Assembly (NCBI GenBank): GCA_010025475.1
Contig: RGTE01000015.1
Span: forward strand, 1-14,996
Length of the DNA stretch: 14,996 bases
From: Verrucomicrobiota bacterium
GTDB taxonomy: Bacteria > Verrucomicrobiota > Verrucomicrobiia > Methylacidiphilales > Verrucolacustridaceae
Direction: 5' to 3'
Of the stretch, positions 1 to 7,990 are shown one piece after another. A program made the position numbers and the translations under genes. The first letter of the stretch is position 1, and the number at the start of each line of letters is the position of its first letter. Below the pieces are notes generated by a model. The model saw only the letters and a program-made list of their open reading frames with translations. It did not search any database and was not told where the DNA came from.

Positions 1-2390
1 GCCGCGAGGAGATCGGAACCGGAAAGGGTGGCTTCGGGTGTCAAAGCCAGAAGTTTTGTGGCCTCCTGGGAGAACTTCAGCTTTACGCCCGAAGCGGCGT
101 TTTTGGGGTGGAGATTGGCGACCACAAGAAGGGAGCGCTTCGAGACCGGATCGTAGCGGAGGAAGGAGTAGAGCCAGCGACCGGAGTCCTTGTCCCCGCC
201 GGCAACGTGATAGGTCGGGTTGCCTTCCCGGTTGGCAGGGTTAAGCGGGATGAAATTGCCCTGAGCCAGGGCGGGATGGGTCAGGCTGTTGAGGAGACGC
301 CCGTAGAAGGCGCGGAGTTCCCGGTTCAGCTCGGGGAGGCCTCCGCCGTCATACTTCCCGTTGTTCATCCATGGGATGAGGGTGGGAACGGACCAGTAGT
401 CGAAGAAAGTGGTGCGTCCCTTGTCCAATTCGAAACCTGCCGCGCCCACGTCGGCCGGTTCCCCCACTTCCTGGCCGTAGTAGACCATGACGGGGCCACG
501 GGAGAGGCCGAAGAGGATTCCGCAAACCGGCCGGCCGACCCGGGGTCCGTGTCCGCCCCAGTGCTGTGGGGAGGCGACGCGCACCTCGTCATGATTTTCC
601 GCGTAGCGAACCGAATTGTCGCCGACAAAGCCGGCGCGACCGGCTTTGTCCAGATCGTTGGCCCAGGCCTTGTCCTGGTAAATTTCCATCAGGCGCTTGT
701 AGGCGTCGTGCCCATAGACGGCGTCAAAGCCGGCTTCCAGCAGGCTGGTGGGGTTGGATTTGAATGGAGCCAGATCCGGATTGGCATCGGGAACTTCCAG
801 GCGGACATCCCCCTCGTAGCATTCCGCGTAAAAAAAGGTTTTGGGATTCCGTTCCCGAGCACGGGCCAGGGCCCAGTGCCAGAATTCGGAAGGGACGATG
901 TGCGCGACGTCACAGCGGAACCCGTCGACTCCCATCTCCTGCCAGTAGGCCAACACGGCATCCATTTTTTTCCAAAGATTGGGGACGGGGAGATCGGGCT
1001 GAAGGACGGTGGGATGCTTTCTTTTGCCCTTTGCCCCTTGGGTGAAGTCGTAGCCGTAGTTGAACTTGATGGTTTCGTACCAACAGTCCTGGTTGGGCAA
1101 CCAGGTGTTTTGGTTGTCCCCCGTGACGCGACCGCGCTGGGATTCGCCCGGAAACAGGCCGTCGATTTTTTCCTTTAGTCCCGGGAAGCGGTTTTCTTTA
1201 TCCTCCCAGATCACCTTGGTGGTGGGGGTCAGGGGCTCCTTCTTTTTCGGATCGAAGGTGGCGAGGCGCAAGGGAGGCCCCTCGGAGCCGGCCTTGAGAT
1301 AGTAGAAGTCATCCGAGGAGAAGAACTCGGTGCCTTGGTCATCCTTGCCGAAGTTTTTGTCCGGGTGGACCACGGAATCGTGACTGCGGGCGACATGGTT
1401 CGGCACAAAATCCATGAAGATTTTCAGATCATGTTTCTTGGCCCGGGCGAGGAGGGCCTTGAACTCGTCGATCCGTTTGGCGGGGTCGACGGCATAGTCG
1501 GGGCAGACGTCGAAGTAGTCGCGGATGGCGTAGGGACTGCCGGCGATGCCCTTGAGGAGATCGGGATCGTCCGGGGGCAGGCCGATGGCGGAGTAGTCTC
1601 GGGTGGTGGCCTGGCGAAGGACACCGGTCACCCAGACGGCATCAAAGCCCATTTGCCTAAGGGAAGTGAGAACCTGATCGTTAAGGTCGGCAAACTTGCC
1701 GCAGCCGTTCTGATCGTAAGTCCCATTCGGGATCCGGTTGGTGTTGGTGTTGCCGAAGAGCCGGGGGAACATCTGGTAGATGCGGAGTTTGCCGGCGCCG
1801 CGGGCGAGGAGCTGGGGGGAGGCGGGTTCCACGGGACCGGAGGCTGGCACGGGAAAGGAGAGGTAGTGGGAGAGGTAACGGTCGTTTTCCCCGGGGAAGA
1901 GATAAGGATCCGTCGAATCCATCACCCGACCCCAACCGGAGTTGGCGGAGAGATCCTTGAGGGCGGCGACGACGCCAAGGGTGCCGTTGGTGCCGGCCCA
2001 GGCGCGCGGGATTTGCAGTTCCACTCCGCCGTCCTTGCCGGCGGAAAGTTTCACATCGGCAGGATCTTTGGTTTCCGGCGCCAGGCCGAAACCGTTGAAT
2101 TTGCGTAGGGCGACCTTGGGTTCGCCGGAGGGCCGAACGAGGAGAATGTGGTCGGCTTGAAAGGGAAGAAACAGGGTGGAGCCGGTTTTGTTTTGGCCAA
2201 AGGGAACCATGCCGGCTCCATGAGGGCCCGAGGAAGTGGCCACAATCAGCAGGGGCTTGGAGGCTTCCGGCAACCTGCCGAGGCGAAGGGTCAGGGTATC
2301 CGCGCCGGGCCCGGCGACCATCTCCAGGGGCAGGGTGGCTTGGGCCCAGGAGACAAAAGCGATGAGGAAAAGAAAAAGTCCGCGCATCAT
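1..2390 (-). CDS. Secreted alpha-amylase, glycoside hydrolase family 13 (C-terminus beyond window)
   Basis: This gene encodes a GH13 enzyme that should hydrolyse alpha-1,4-glucans such as starch or glycogen outside the cytoplasm. The frame is open for 796 codons to the left edge, so only the C-terminus is missing. Residues 1-18 (MMRGLFLFLIAFVSWAQA) look like a signal peptide with an AxA-type cleavage site. Residues 19 to about 200 form a beta-rich N-terminal region, and the catalytic barrel starts near 'LRIYQMFPRLFG'. All four GH13 signature regions are present: DFVPNH (327-332), GFRCDVAH with nucleophile D494, FYAECYEG with acid/base E523, and NHDEVR with D601. The visible end resembles a GH13 C-terminal beta domain. 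The start is the first of two adjacent ATGs (2390, 2387), with no Shine-Dalgarno sequence. It lies 46 bases after folB. The family is certain; substrate preference (amylase, maltogenic or neopullulanase-like) cannot be read from sequence. Confidence 0.93.
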   Translation of the reverse strand, partial: MMRGLFLFLIAFVSWAQATLPLEMVAGPGADTLTLRLGRLPEASKPLLIVATSSGPHGAGMVPFGQNKTGSTLFLPFQADHILLVRPSGEPKVALRKFNGFGLAPETKDPADVKLSAGKDGGVELQIPRAWAGTNGTLGVVAALKDLSANSGWGRVMDSTDPYLFPGENDRYLSHYLSFPVPASGPVEPASPQLLARGAGKLRIYQMFPRLFGNTNTNRIPNGTYDQNGCGKFADLNDQVLTSLRQMGFDAVWVTGVLRQATTRDYSAIGLPPDDPDLLKGIAGSPYAIRDYFDVCPDYAVDPAKRIDEFKALLARAKKHDLKIFMDFVPNHVARSHDSVVHPDKNFGKDDQGTEFFSSDDFYYLKAGSEGPPLRLATFDPKKKEPLTPTTKVIWEDKENRFPGLKEKIDGLFPGESQRGRVTGDNQNTWLPNQDCWYETIKFNYGYDFTQGAKGKRKHPTVLQPDLPVPNLWKKMDAVLAYWQEMGVDGFRCDVAHIVPSEFWHWALARARERNPKTFFYAECYEGDVRLEVPDANPDLAPFKSNPTSLLEAGFDAVYGHDAYKRLMEIYQDKAWANDLDKAGRAGFVGDNSVRYAENHDEVRVASPQHWGGHGPRVGRPVCGILFGLSRGPVMVYYGQEVGEPADVGAAGFELDKGRTTFFDYWSVPTLIPWMNNGKYDGGGLPELNRELRAFYGRLLNSLTHPALAQGNFIPLNPANREGNPTYHVAGGDKDSGRWLYSFLRYDPVSKRSLLVVANLHPKNAASGVKLKFSQEATKLLALTPEATLSGSDLLA

Positions 2391-2398
2391 GAAAAATT

Positions 2399-2420
2399 AA
2401 AAAAACACCCCGAGACAGGG
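2399..2420 (-). terminator. Terminator-like hairpin between folB and the amylase gene
   Basis: On the minus strand a 5-bp stem (CCCTG/CGGGG, one G-T pair, loop TCT) is followed by TG and seven T residues. It begins 17 bases after the folB stop and ends 8 bases before the amylase ATG. It could end the resB-ccsA-folB transcript or act as a leader hairpin for the amylase. The stem is short, so confidence is modest. Confidence 0.4.
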
Positions 2421-2436
2421 AAGCCGAATCGGACGA

Positions 2437-2802
2437 TTAGCGGAGCTCCTTGGCGCCAAAGCGAGCCCGAAGGGAGACCCAGCGAGTGTTGGGCAGGATG
2501 AATTTTTTCAACTCCAGCTCGATCCAGGGGAGGCGAAAAGCTTGGCAGGCCGCACGGGCGAGGTCGTGGGCGAGTCGCTCGAGGAGTTTGCGGGGCGTCC
2601 GGCGTGCCTCCGACTCCAGGATCCGGCTCAGGGCGTGATAATCGACCGTTTTTCGAAGATCGTCCCGATGGGCGGCCTGCGACAGAGAAGGAACCGGAAA
2701 AACAGCGGTGCAGAGGACGGTCTGGGGTTTGCGGCGTTCGGCATCGGGCACGCCGAGATGGCAGCGAAGTTTCAGGTCGACAAGGGAAAGAGTGGAAGCC
2801 AC
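2437..2802 (-). CDS. folB: Dihydroneopterin aldolase
   Basis: FolB converts 7,8-dihydroneopterin to 6-hydroxymethyl-7,8-dihydropterin and glycolaldehyde in cytoplasmic folate synthesis. The 121-residue length is normal for this single-domain family. Visible family signatures are 'HLGVPDAERRKPQ' near the N-terminus with the likely active-site E22, 'TVDYHAL' with Y55, 'LLERLAHDLA' with E75, and a lysine (K99 or K100) in the C-terminal strand. These match the Glu, Tyr, Glu and Lys positions known in characterised dihydroneopterin aldolases. The start is GTG at 2802, 15 bases downstream of the ccsA stop, with no obvious Shine-Dalgarno sequence, so translation may depend on ccsA. No other folate gene is in the window; its place behind cytochrome c genes looks like operon convenience. 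Dihydroneopterin triphosphate epimerase (FolX) is a less likely alternative. Confidence 0.87.
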   Translation of the reverse strand: MASTLSLVDLKLRCHLGVPDAERRKPQTVLCTAVFPVPSLSQAAHRDDLRKTVDYHALSRILESEARRTPRKLLERLAHDLARAACQAFRLPWIELELKKFILPNTRWVSLRARFGAKELR

Positions 2803-2817
2803 GGGAAGAGAGTAAGT

Positions 2818-4377
2818 TTAAGTGGAGGCTCGAGCTGAAACGGCTCGGGGGCGGCGGAGGAGGGCGAAGAGGATGAAAACCACTTCCGCGAGAGCAAAGG
2901 CGGCGACGTAAGACTGGCCGCCGGAGCCGAAACCATAGCTGTGGAGACCTTTGCCGAGCACGAAGTTCACACCGTACCAGGCCATCAGAATGGTGAGGAA
3001 TCCGGCGATGGAGCCGACCGCGAGGCCATAGCCGGTGAACCAGCCCGCCAGGCGGCCGTGCAACAGGACGAGGTAGGAGAGGAGAGCCACGAGGGACCAA
3101 GTTTCCTTGGGATCCCAGTCCCAAAATCGGCCCCAAGAGTAGTTGGCCCAGACGCCGCCAAGGATGACGCCCGTGGCCAGCAGCAAAATGCCGATCTGGA
3201 GGGCACGATAGAGATGCATGACTCCGGGATCGTCGTTGGGCAAGGGGGCGTTTTTGCGGATTGCCCCGATGACGAGGAAATGGCCGAGGGCGGTGGCCAG
3301 AGCAAAGGCACCATAGCTCAAGGTGACGGTGAGGACGTGAACGGTAAGCCAGAAGTTGCTGCGCAGCACCGGCACCAAGGGGTTCATCGCAGGATCAAGC
3401 ACCGCCGGCTGCAGATCGGAAGCGATCAGGGCCAAAATCACGACGGGAGAAGCGGCAAGAAGGTATGCCTGGGAACGGTGGCGGACGGAGAAAAAGAGCG
3501 CGAACAGGGAGGTGCCAAAAGCCACCCAAAGAATGCTCTCGTACATGTTGGTGACGGGAGGGCGTCCGGCCAGCCAGACGCGCAGGGAAAATCCGCCCAC
3601 CAAAAGAAGAAAACCTGCCAAGGCCAGAAGCCAACCGAGCCGGCGTCCGAATCCGGAAGCCGCATGTCCGGCGAGGAGCAGACAGACCGCAGAGAGCAGC
3701 CACGCCACCCAAGCCCAGCGGAAAGGATGGAAGTTAAAGTATAAGGACTCCGCCTGAAGTTTGGTGGAAGAGAATTCACCCCGGGACTGGAGGTTGCGAA
3801 GGGATTCGGCGGACTGAAACGCGGCCGGTGCCCAGGCAGCCCCGGGACGGGAGCCGACGGGAGGCGGAATCATCCGGAAGGCATCGCCGGAAAGGAGGGA
3901 GGAAAAAATCGCGAGCCTCATGCGCACGGTTTGGGCGGCCGAGGCCAGCGGAGGCACGGGAGTGGCCGTGCCGGAAGCCCGGGCGGCGTCCGCATCCGCC
4001 GCCAGCTGGTTGAGGCGGGAGAGGGTGCTGAGCCGGGTAAAGCTGTGGAAGCGCTCCTTGCCCTCGAGCCCGATCTCTTTGCGCAGGGCGGCGTTATCGA
4101 TGAGGATGACGGGTTCCTCTTCCCATCCCTCCGGATGTTGCCAAAGCGACAGAATGAATTGGCGGGAACTGAGACGACCGTGCTCCGGCACGGAGACCGT
4201 GGTGCGGCCAGTCAGGGAAGCGGCCATCTCTTGGGTAAAACCAAAGAACGGCTTCACCCTGCCGCGATGCTGGATGGGCAGGGAGTCGTAGGAGGAGTCA
4301 TTGTCGGCAAGGGTCACGTCCGCCCGCACGGGGGCGCCGACAGCCAAAAGGCAAAAAAGGAAAAGAAGCCGTCTCAT
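2818..4377 (-). CDS. ccsA: Cytochrome c biogenesis protein CcsA (System II haem handling) with N-terminal periplasmic domain
   Basis: CcsA is the membrane core of System II cytochrome c maturation. With ResB it moves haem across the membrane and presents it to apocytochrome c. The 519-residue protein has a signal peptide (about 1-19) and a soluble region to about 215 containing 'IQHRGRVKPF' (35-44). A multi-helix CcsA domain follows. The tryptophan-rich WWD haem-binding motif is WGRFWDWDPKETW (415-427). Candidate haem-ligand histidines are H347 ('LTVHVLT'), H440 ('VLLHGRL') and H479 ('GLHSYGF'). 'PVTNMYES' at 274-281 is also typical of the family. The protein is about 200 residues longer than a minimal CcsA because of the N-terminal domain; a comparable segment occurs in fused Bacteroidetes-type proteins. 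The ATG overlaps the resB stop by 4 bases, so the pair is translationally coupled. Confidence 0.92.
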   Translation of the reverse strand: MRRLLFLFCLLAVGAPVRADVTLADNDSSYDSLPIQHRGRVKPFFGFTQEMAASLTGRTTVSVPEHGRLSSRQFILSLWQHPEGWEEEPVILIDNAALRKEIGLEGKERFHSFTRLSTLSRLNQLAADADAARASGTATPVPPLASAAQTVRMRLAIFSSLLSGDAFRMIPPPVGSRPGAAWAPAAFQSAESLRNLQSRGEFSSTKLQAESLYFNFHPFRWAWVAWLLSAVCLLLAGHAASGFGRRLGWLLALAGFLLLVGGFSLRVWLAGRPPVTNMYESILWVAFGTSLFALFFSVRHRSQAYLLAASPVVILALIASDLQPAVLDPAMNPLVPVLRSNFWLTVHVLTVTLSYGAFALATALGHFLVIGAIRKNAPLPNDDPGVMHLYRALQIGILLLATGVILGGVWANYSWGRFWDWDPKETWSLVALLSYLVLLHGRLAGWFTGYGLAVGSIAGFLTILMAWYGVNFVLGKGLHSYGFGSGGQSYVAAFALAEVVFILFALLRRPRAVSARAST

Positions 4378-6185
4378 GCGTCAGCGGATTTGGGGTCGCG
4401 AAGGTAGAACATGGAGAAGATTCCCGCCACGACAAGAAGGGAGCCGGCCCATTTCAGCATCCAACCTGGGTCGTGGAGAACCTGCAGAGTGGTGCGGTTC
4501 AGGTTTTGCGGGTCCCAGCCGGCCTGGGAGAATTTGTAGGACAAGCCGGTGATCTGCGGCCAAAGACCCGGCGGGAAGGTGGCGGGCTGGTTCATCTGGA
4601 GCTTGGCCGGAACCTCCAGATTCTTCTTCTCTTCCGCAAAGGTGACAGAAGCGAGGAAGTTGGAGGGTTCCTCCGTGCCCGGATCGCGCGGCACCTCAAA
4701 GGAATCCAGGCGAACGGTGAAGGGGAGGGGCTGAAGTTCGAGACCAAACCCGATGCGGGAAGCGGCTCCTTCGGTTTGCAAAATCGAGGAGGTGCCGGAG
4801 GCGATCCAACGGGCCCCGCCTTCCTGTCCGGAAGGATGGCGAAGGCGGGCGTGAATGGCCGGGCGGCCGGGACGAGGGTCGGAAACGGGCAACGGTTCGG
4901 TGACCATCTCGATCCGGGCGGATGGCTCCCAAGCGAGCAGGCGGGCCGACCAACCGCGCCATCCGGGGGAGAACTTTTCCCCGACCCGAATCTCCCCGGT
5001 AACGGGGTTCTCCCCGCCGGATTCGCCCCGATAGAGAACCGTGCCGGGAGTTACACCTTGAGCCAAAACCAGGCGGGCGGGGGCGGCCGGATCGGCGACG
5101 GAGCCTTCCAGCATGACGAGAACGGCCGGGTTTTCGGGGTGGTCGCCTTCCGAGGCGGGCTGGCCGTCCCGGAGGACGAGATTCGCCCAGTACCGCGCGG
5201 CGAGAATTTTTGTGCCGTCCGGATCGACCAAGGTTTTCCCGAGAACTTCCTTCAGGCGGTAGACTTCGCCGGAGCCGTCCGGCCGGAGAATCTCGAATTC
5301 CATGGGGGCCCGGTCTTCGCGGGAGCCGACAAAGAAACGATACCCGCTGGAAAGGCCGGCCGTGTTGTGAAGAATCGGATGAGAGGGGTCCTGGGCAAGG
5401 ACCATCTGGGTTTCGCGGAAGGTCGGACGGGTTTCCGGCTCTTTGGTCAGGGAATCGCGAAACTCCAAAACCGCCATAGGGCCAAGGTCCAGGCGCGGAA
5501 AGCTGCCCAGGGTGAGGGAGGCGAGAATCGGTTCGGGGCCAAACGGGCCGGTGAGTTCGAGGGTGAGACCCGGTTGGCCGGCGGAGGGATCAGCGGTTAG
5601 GACGGCTTTTTCATGGGAGCGGCGGGTAAAGCCGTCAATGAGGAGGCGCACGTCCGATCCGGGCAGAGGAAGCAGGCGGGGCCGGTCCGGCCGGGGTGGC
5701 CGGACTTCCGGGTCAAAGGGCGTGGAGAAGAGTTGGCCGGTGGCCGGGCTCTCGACGGTCAAACGGGGGCGATCCAGAAGGACTTCGCCGGATGGCGGTG
5801 CGCCCTTGAGCAGGTCGACCGAGCCCTCGAATCCACGGGCACGACCGAGAAGCGCGCCCGCGAGAAGGACAATGATACCGGCATGGGTGATGACGAAGCC
5901 GGCGTGTTTTTTTTCCCACGGCCAACGGGTGGCGGCCGAGCAGGTGAGATTCAGACCCAGCAGCAAAAGCCAAACATTGAACCACGGGGCATGGTATACG
6001 TACGCGCGGGCCACGCGGGCACTGAAGCCTGACTCGAGAAACGTGGCGATGGCGCAAACCCCTGCCAGGCTGAGAAGAAGAAGAATGGCAAGATCCAGGG
6101 AGCCCAGGGCGTAGATCGAGCGCCAGAGAAGGGATCCGGCACATCTTTCTTCAGACAATCTTTTTCTCGCTTCTTTTGAGAGCAT
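4374..6185 (-). CDS. resB: ResB-family cytochrome c biogenesis protein (CcsB)
   Basis: ResB is the partner of CcsA in System II cytochrome c maturation, binding haem and apocytochrome c at the outer face of the membrane. The predicted 603-residue protein has three N-terminal membrane helices (about 28-49, 68-85 and 95-115). The third carries the conserved 'GFVITHAG' histidine. A long soluble domain follows, with a final membrane helix near the C-terminus ('GSLLVVAGIFSMFYL'). I chose ATG at 6185 because it leaves a normal short cytoplasmic leader. An in-frame TTG at 6239 has a GGGG tract upstream and would add 18 residues, so it is a real alternative. The stop overlaps the ccsA start (ATGA). 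It is the first gene of resB-ccsA-folB and diverges from the WG-repeat gene. Confidence 0.88.
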   Translation of the reverse strand: MLSKEARKRLSEERCAGSLLWRSIYALGSLDLAILLLLSLAGVCAIATFLESGFSARVARAYVYHAPWFNVWLLLLGLNLTCSAATRWPWEKKHAGFVITHAGIIVLLAGALLGRARGFEGSVDLLKGAPPSGEVLLDRPRLTVESPATGQLFSTPFDPEVRPPRPDRPRLLPLPGSDVRLLIDGFTRRSHEKAVLTADPSAGQPGLTLELTGPFGPEPILASLTLGSFPRLDLGPMAVLEFRDSLTKEPETRPTFRETQMVLAQDPSHPILHNTAGLSSGYRFFVGSREDRAPMEFEILRPDGSGEVYRLKEVLGKTLVDPDGTKILAARYWANLVLRDGQPASEGDHPENPAVLVMLEGSVADPAAPARLVLAQGVTPGTVLYRGESGGENPVTGEIRVGEKFSPGWRGWSARLLAWEPSARIEMVTEPLPVSDPRPGRPAIHARLRHPSGQEGGARWIASGTSSILQTEGAASRIGFGLELQPLPFTVRLDSFEVPRDPGTEEPSNFLASVTFAEEKKNLEVPAKLQMNQPATFPPGLWPQITGLSYKFSQAGWDPQNLNRTTLQVLHDPGWMLKWAGSLLVVAGIFSMFYLRDPKSADA

Positions 6186-6222
6186 CCATGCCAGACTAGG
6201 GAGAAGCGAAGGCAGGACAAGG

Positions 6223-6237
6223 GAGGGCGTTGCCCTC
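6223..6237. repeat. Perfect short inverted repeat in the divergent resB/WG-protein gap
   Basis: GAGGGC and GCCCTC face each other around the three bases GTT, a perfect 6-bp stem. There is no T tract, so it is not a classic terminator. It lies upstream of both divergent genes and might be an operator or a leader hairpin for resB. If resB starts at TTG 6239 it falls inside the first codons instead. The rest of the 6186-6313 gap shows nothing I can name. Confidence 0.35.
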
Positions 6238-6313
6238 AAGTTATTCCCCGGTCATTTTCACGTGCAAGCGTCCGAAATGGTCAAACCGCCCCCGGAAGGC
6301 AGATGATTTTTCC

Positions 6314-7111
6314 ATGCGTTACTTGGGGACCAGCTTGGCAGTGCTACTTCTTCTTCCCGTCCTTCCCATGCAAGCGGAGAGCCTGGCGGGGCTGCAGCCG
6401 GTGAGGCTGGGAAAAAAATTCGGCTTTGTGGATGAACGGGGAGCCCTGGTCTTGGCAGCCCAATATGACTGGGCTTGGCCATTTACCGACAGCAGGGCGG
6501 GAGTCAGGGTCGGCAAAGACTGGTTCCTGCTGGATGAGGAGGGCAAGCGGGTCGGCACGGAGCGATACGATTGGGTGGGATGTTTTACCGCCGGGTTGGC
6601 GGCGGCGCGCCAAGGTCGCAAGTGGGGCTTCGTGGGCAGGGATGGAAGTTGGCGGATTCACCCCTACTATTCCGATGTGCGCCCCTTCCGCGAAGGGGTG
6701 GCGGCAGTGCAGGTAGGGGGCAACTATGCAATCGTTGATAAAACCGGCTGCTTCGAAGGCATCACGGGGGTCGATTTGGCGCCGCCTTTGGGGGATCGCC
6801 TGGCACCCGGGGCCGTGGGGGGCAAGTGGGGTTTGATCGATTCCAAGGGTACCTACGTGGTGGAGCCTGCCTATGACGAGATCCGGGAGGCCCGCGAGGG
6901 GCGGATTCCTTTCCGGGTCGGAGCGGCTTGGGGGTTTCTGGATGCTCGGGGCAAGGTTTCCGTGGAAGCGCGTTATTTAACCGTGGATAGCTTCCGGTCG
7001 GGCTGGGCCCGCGTCACCCTTTTTTCGGGCAAAAGCGGTTTCGTGAACCTGCAGGGTGAGTTTGTCGAGCATCGCCTCATGGGTGAGTTCCAAGCGGCGC
7101 CTGAGCCTTAA
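6314..7111 (+). CDS. Exported WG-repeat protein
   Basis: The product is a 265-residue predicted exported protein built almost entirely of WG (KWG-type) repeats, a beta-rich module of unknown general function that often mediates binding. Residues 1-21 ('MRYLGTSLAVLLLLPVLPMQ' then A) look like a signal peptide. Seven repeats of 33-35 residues start near 35 (KFGFVD), 68 (KDWFLLD), 103 (KWGFVGRDG), 137 (NYAIVDKTG), 171 (KWGLIDSKG), 205 (AWGFLDARG) and 240 (KSGFVNLQG). The second, fourth and last are the most degenerate. I chose ATG 6314 because it places the signal peptide at the terminus; an upstream in-frame start at 6230 would bury it behind 28 polar residues. It converges on the hydrolase gene with a 12-base gap and is probably a single-gene unit. 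No specific ligand or function can be assigned. Confidence 0.85.
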   Translation: MRYLGTSLAVLLLLPVLPMQAESLAGLQPVRLGKKFGFVDERGALVLAAQYDWAWPFTDSRAGVRVGKDWFLLDEEGKRVGTERYDWVGCFTAGLAAARQGRKWGFVGRDGSWRIHPYYSDVRPFREGVAAVQVGGNYAIVDKTGCFEGITGVDLAPPLGDRLAPGAVGGKWGLIDSKGTYVVEPAYDEIREAREGRIPFRVGAAWGFLDARGKVSVEARYLTVDSFRSGWARVTLFSGKSGFVNLQGEFVEHRLMGEFQAAPEP

Positions 7112-7123
7112 ACGTCCGGCCGA

Positions 7124-7990
7124 TCAAAGTTCGACGGTTTGATTTTGCCGCGCAAACGCGGCTTGGAGGCCCTGTTTCCCGCCCATCGCGATGAGTTCAT
7201 CCTCCATCTTTTCCAGTTGGACGTCGGTGTGACCGGGATCGAAATGAGTAACCAGCAGGCGTCTGGCTTTCGCGACCACGGCTTCCTGAAGGCAAAGGGA
7301 TGGGGTGCCATGACCCCATCCGCGCCGTTTTTCGTGTTCTTCGTCCGTGTATTGTCCGTCGCAAATCAAAAAATCGGCGTTCTGGGTCAGCTTGATGAGC
7401 GGGCTGGACGGATCGATCGGGGGCTCGTTGTCGGTGGCGAAGACGAGGGAGCGTTCGCCGCCGCGTCCGGGTCCGTCAAAGCGGTAGGCGAAACAACCGC
7501 CGGGGTGGCGGGTGAGGGCGCTTTGCACGCGGACGATCTCGTTGCCGGAGGCGAACTTCATTTCCTCGCCTGGCTGAACTTCGCGGAAGGTGATCCGGGC
7601 CTTGAGCTCGGGAAAACCCGCAGGAAAGTACGGCTCCTCCTGCTGGGCAAAGAGGGCTTTTTGAATGAGATTGCCCGGAGGGCGGTTGGGGAGACGGGGG
7701 GAAAGAATTTCCATGGTGACTCCCTCCACGTAGCCAGGGGCGAAGAAAGGAAAGCCCTGCAAGTGATCCCAATGGGCATGGGTGAAGAGCAGGGTGAACT
7801 TCTTGCGACCGGAACGAAGCCAATGAAAACCGGCACGGCGCAGACCGGTGCCGGCGTCCACAATCAGCAAGCCGTCCTCGCCCCACTCCAGGCTGACGCA
7901 GGTGGTGTCGCCCCCGTACTCGTGGGTGGGGGCATTGGGATTGGACGGGGTGGGAATGCTGCCCCGGGTGCCCCAAAAGGTGAATTTCAT
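7124..7990 (-). CDS. Metallo-beta-lactamase-fold hydrolase
   Basis: This is a 288-residue cytoplasmic MBL-fold hydrolase. It opens with 'MKFTFWGTRGSIPTP', characteristic of a subgroup annotated as phosphodiesterase-like MBL proteins. The metal-binding motif THAHWDH is at 70-76, and further likely ligands are H162 ('TRHPGG'), D187 ('FATDNE') and H249 ('VTHFDPGH'). The dinuclear zinc site therefore looks complete. Start ATG 7990 is favoured because the conserved strand begins there and the ATG overlaps the stop of the preceding ATPase gene (ATGA). The frame is open upstream for 78 more codons, but that stretch is low-quality sequence antisense-like to nothing and in the wrong frame of the preceding gene. 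It is the last gene of the STAS-mla operon. The substrate is unknown: a cyclic nucleotide, RNA end or other phosphodiester are possibilities I cannot separate. Confidence 0.86.
   Translation of the reverse strand: MKFTFWGTRGSIPTPSNPNAPTHEYGGDTTCVSLEWGEDGLLIVDAGTGLRRAGFHWLRSGRKKFTLLFTHAHWDHLQGFPFFAPGYVEGVTMEILSPRLPNRPPGNLIQKALFAQQEEPYFPAGFPELKARITFREVQPGEEMKFASGNEIVRVQSALTRHPGGCFAYRFDGPGRGGERSLVFATDNEPPIDPSSPLIKLTQNADFLICDGQYTDEEHEKRRGWGHGTPSLCLQEAVVAKARRLLVTHFDPGHTDVQLEKMEDELIAMGGKQGLQAAFARQNQTVEL

Noticed and set aside
108..2108. Long plus-strand open frames (356 codons at 108-1178 and 257 codons at 1335-2108)
   Set aside because: They lie antisense to the amylase, whose four catalytic regions are all in one minus-strand frame. 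They are glycine/valine-rich with no recognisable domain, as expected from the complement of a GC-rich gene.
2941..5600. Plus-strand open frames of 267 codons (2941-3744) and 375 codons (4473-5600)
   Set aside because: They are antisense to ccsA and resB, with low-complexity composition and no motif; the minus-strand genes have clear domains and a coupled overlap.
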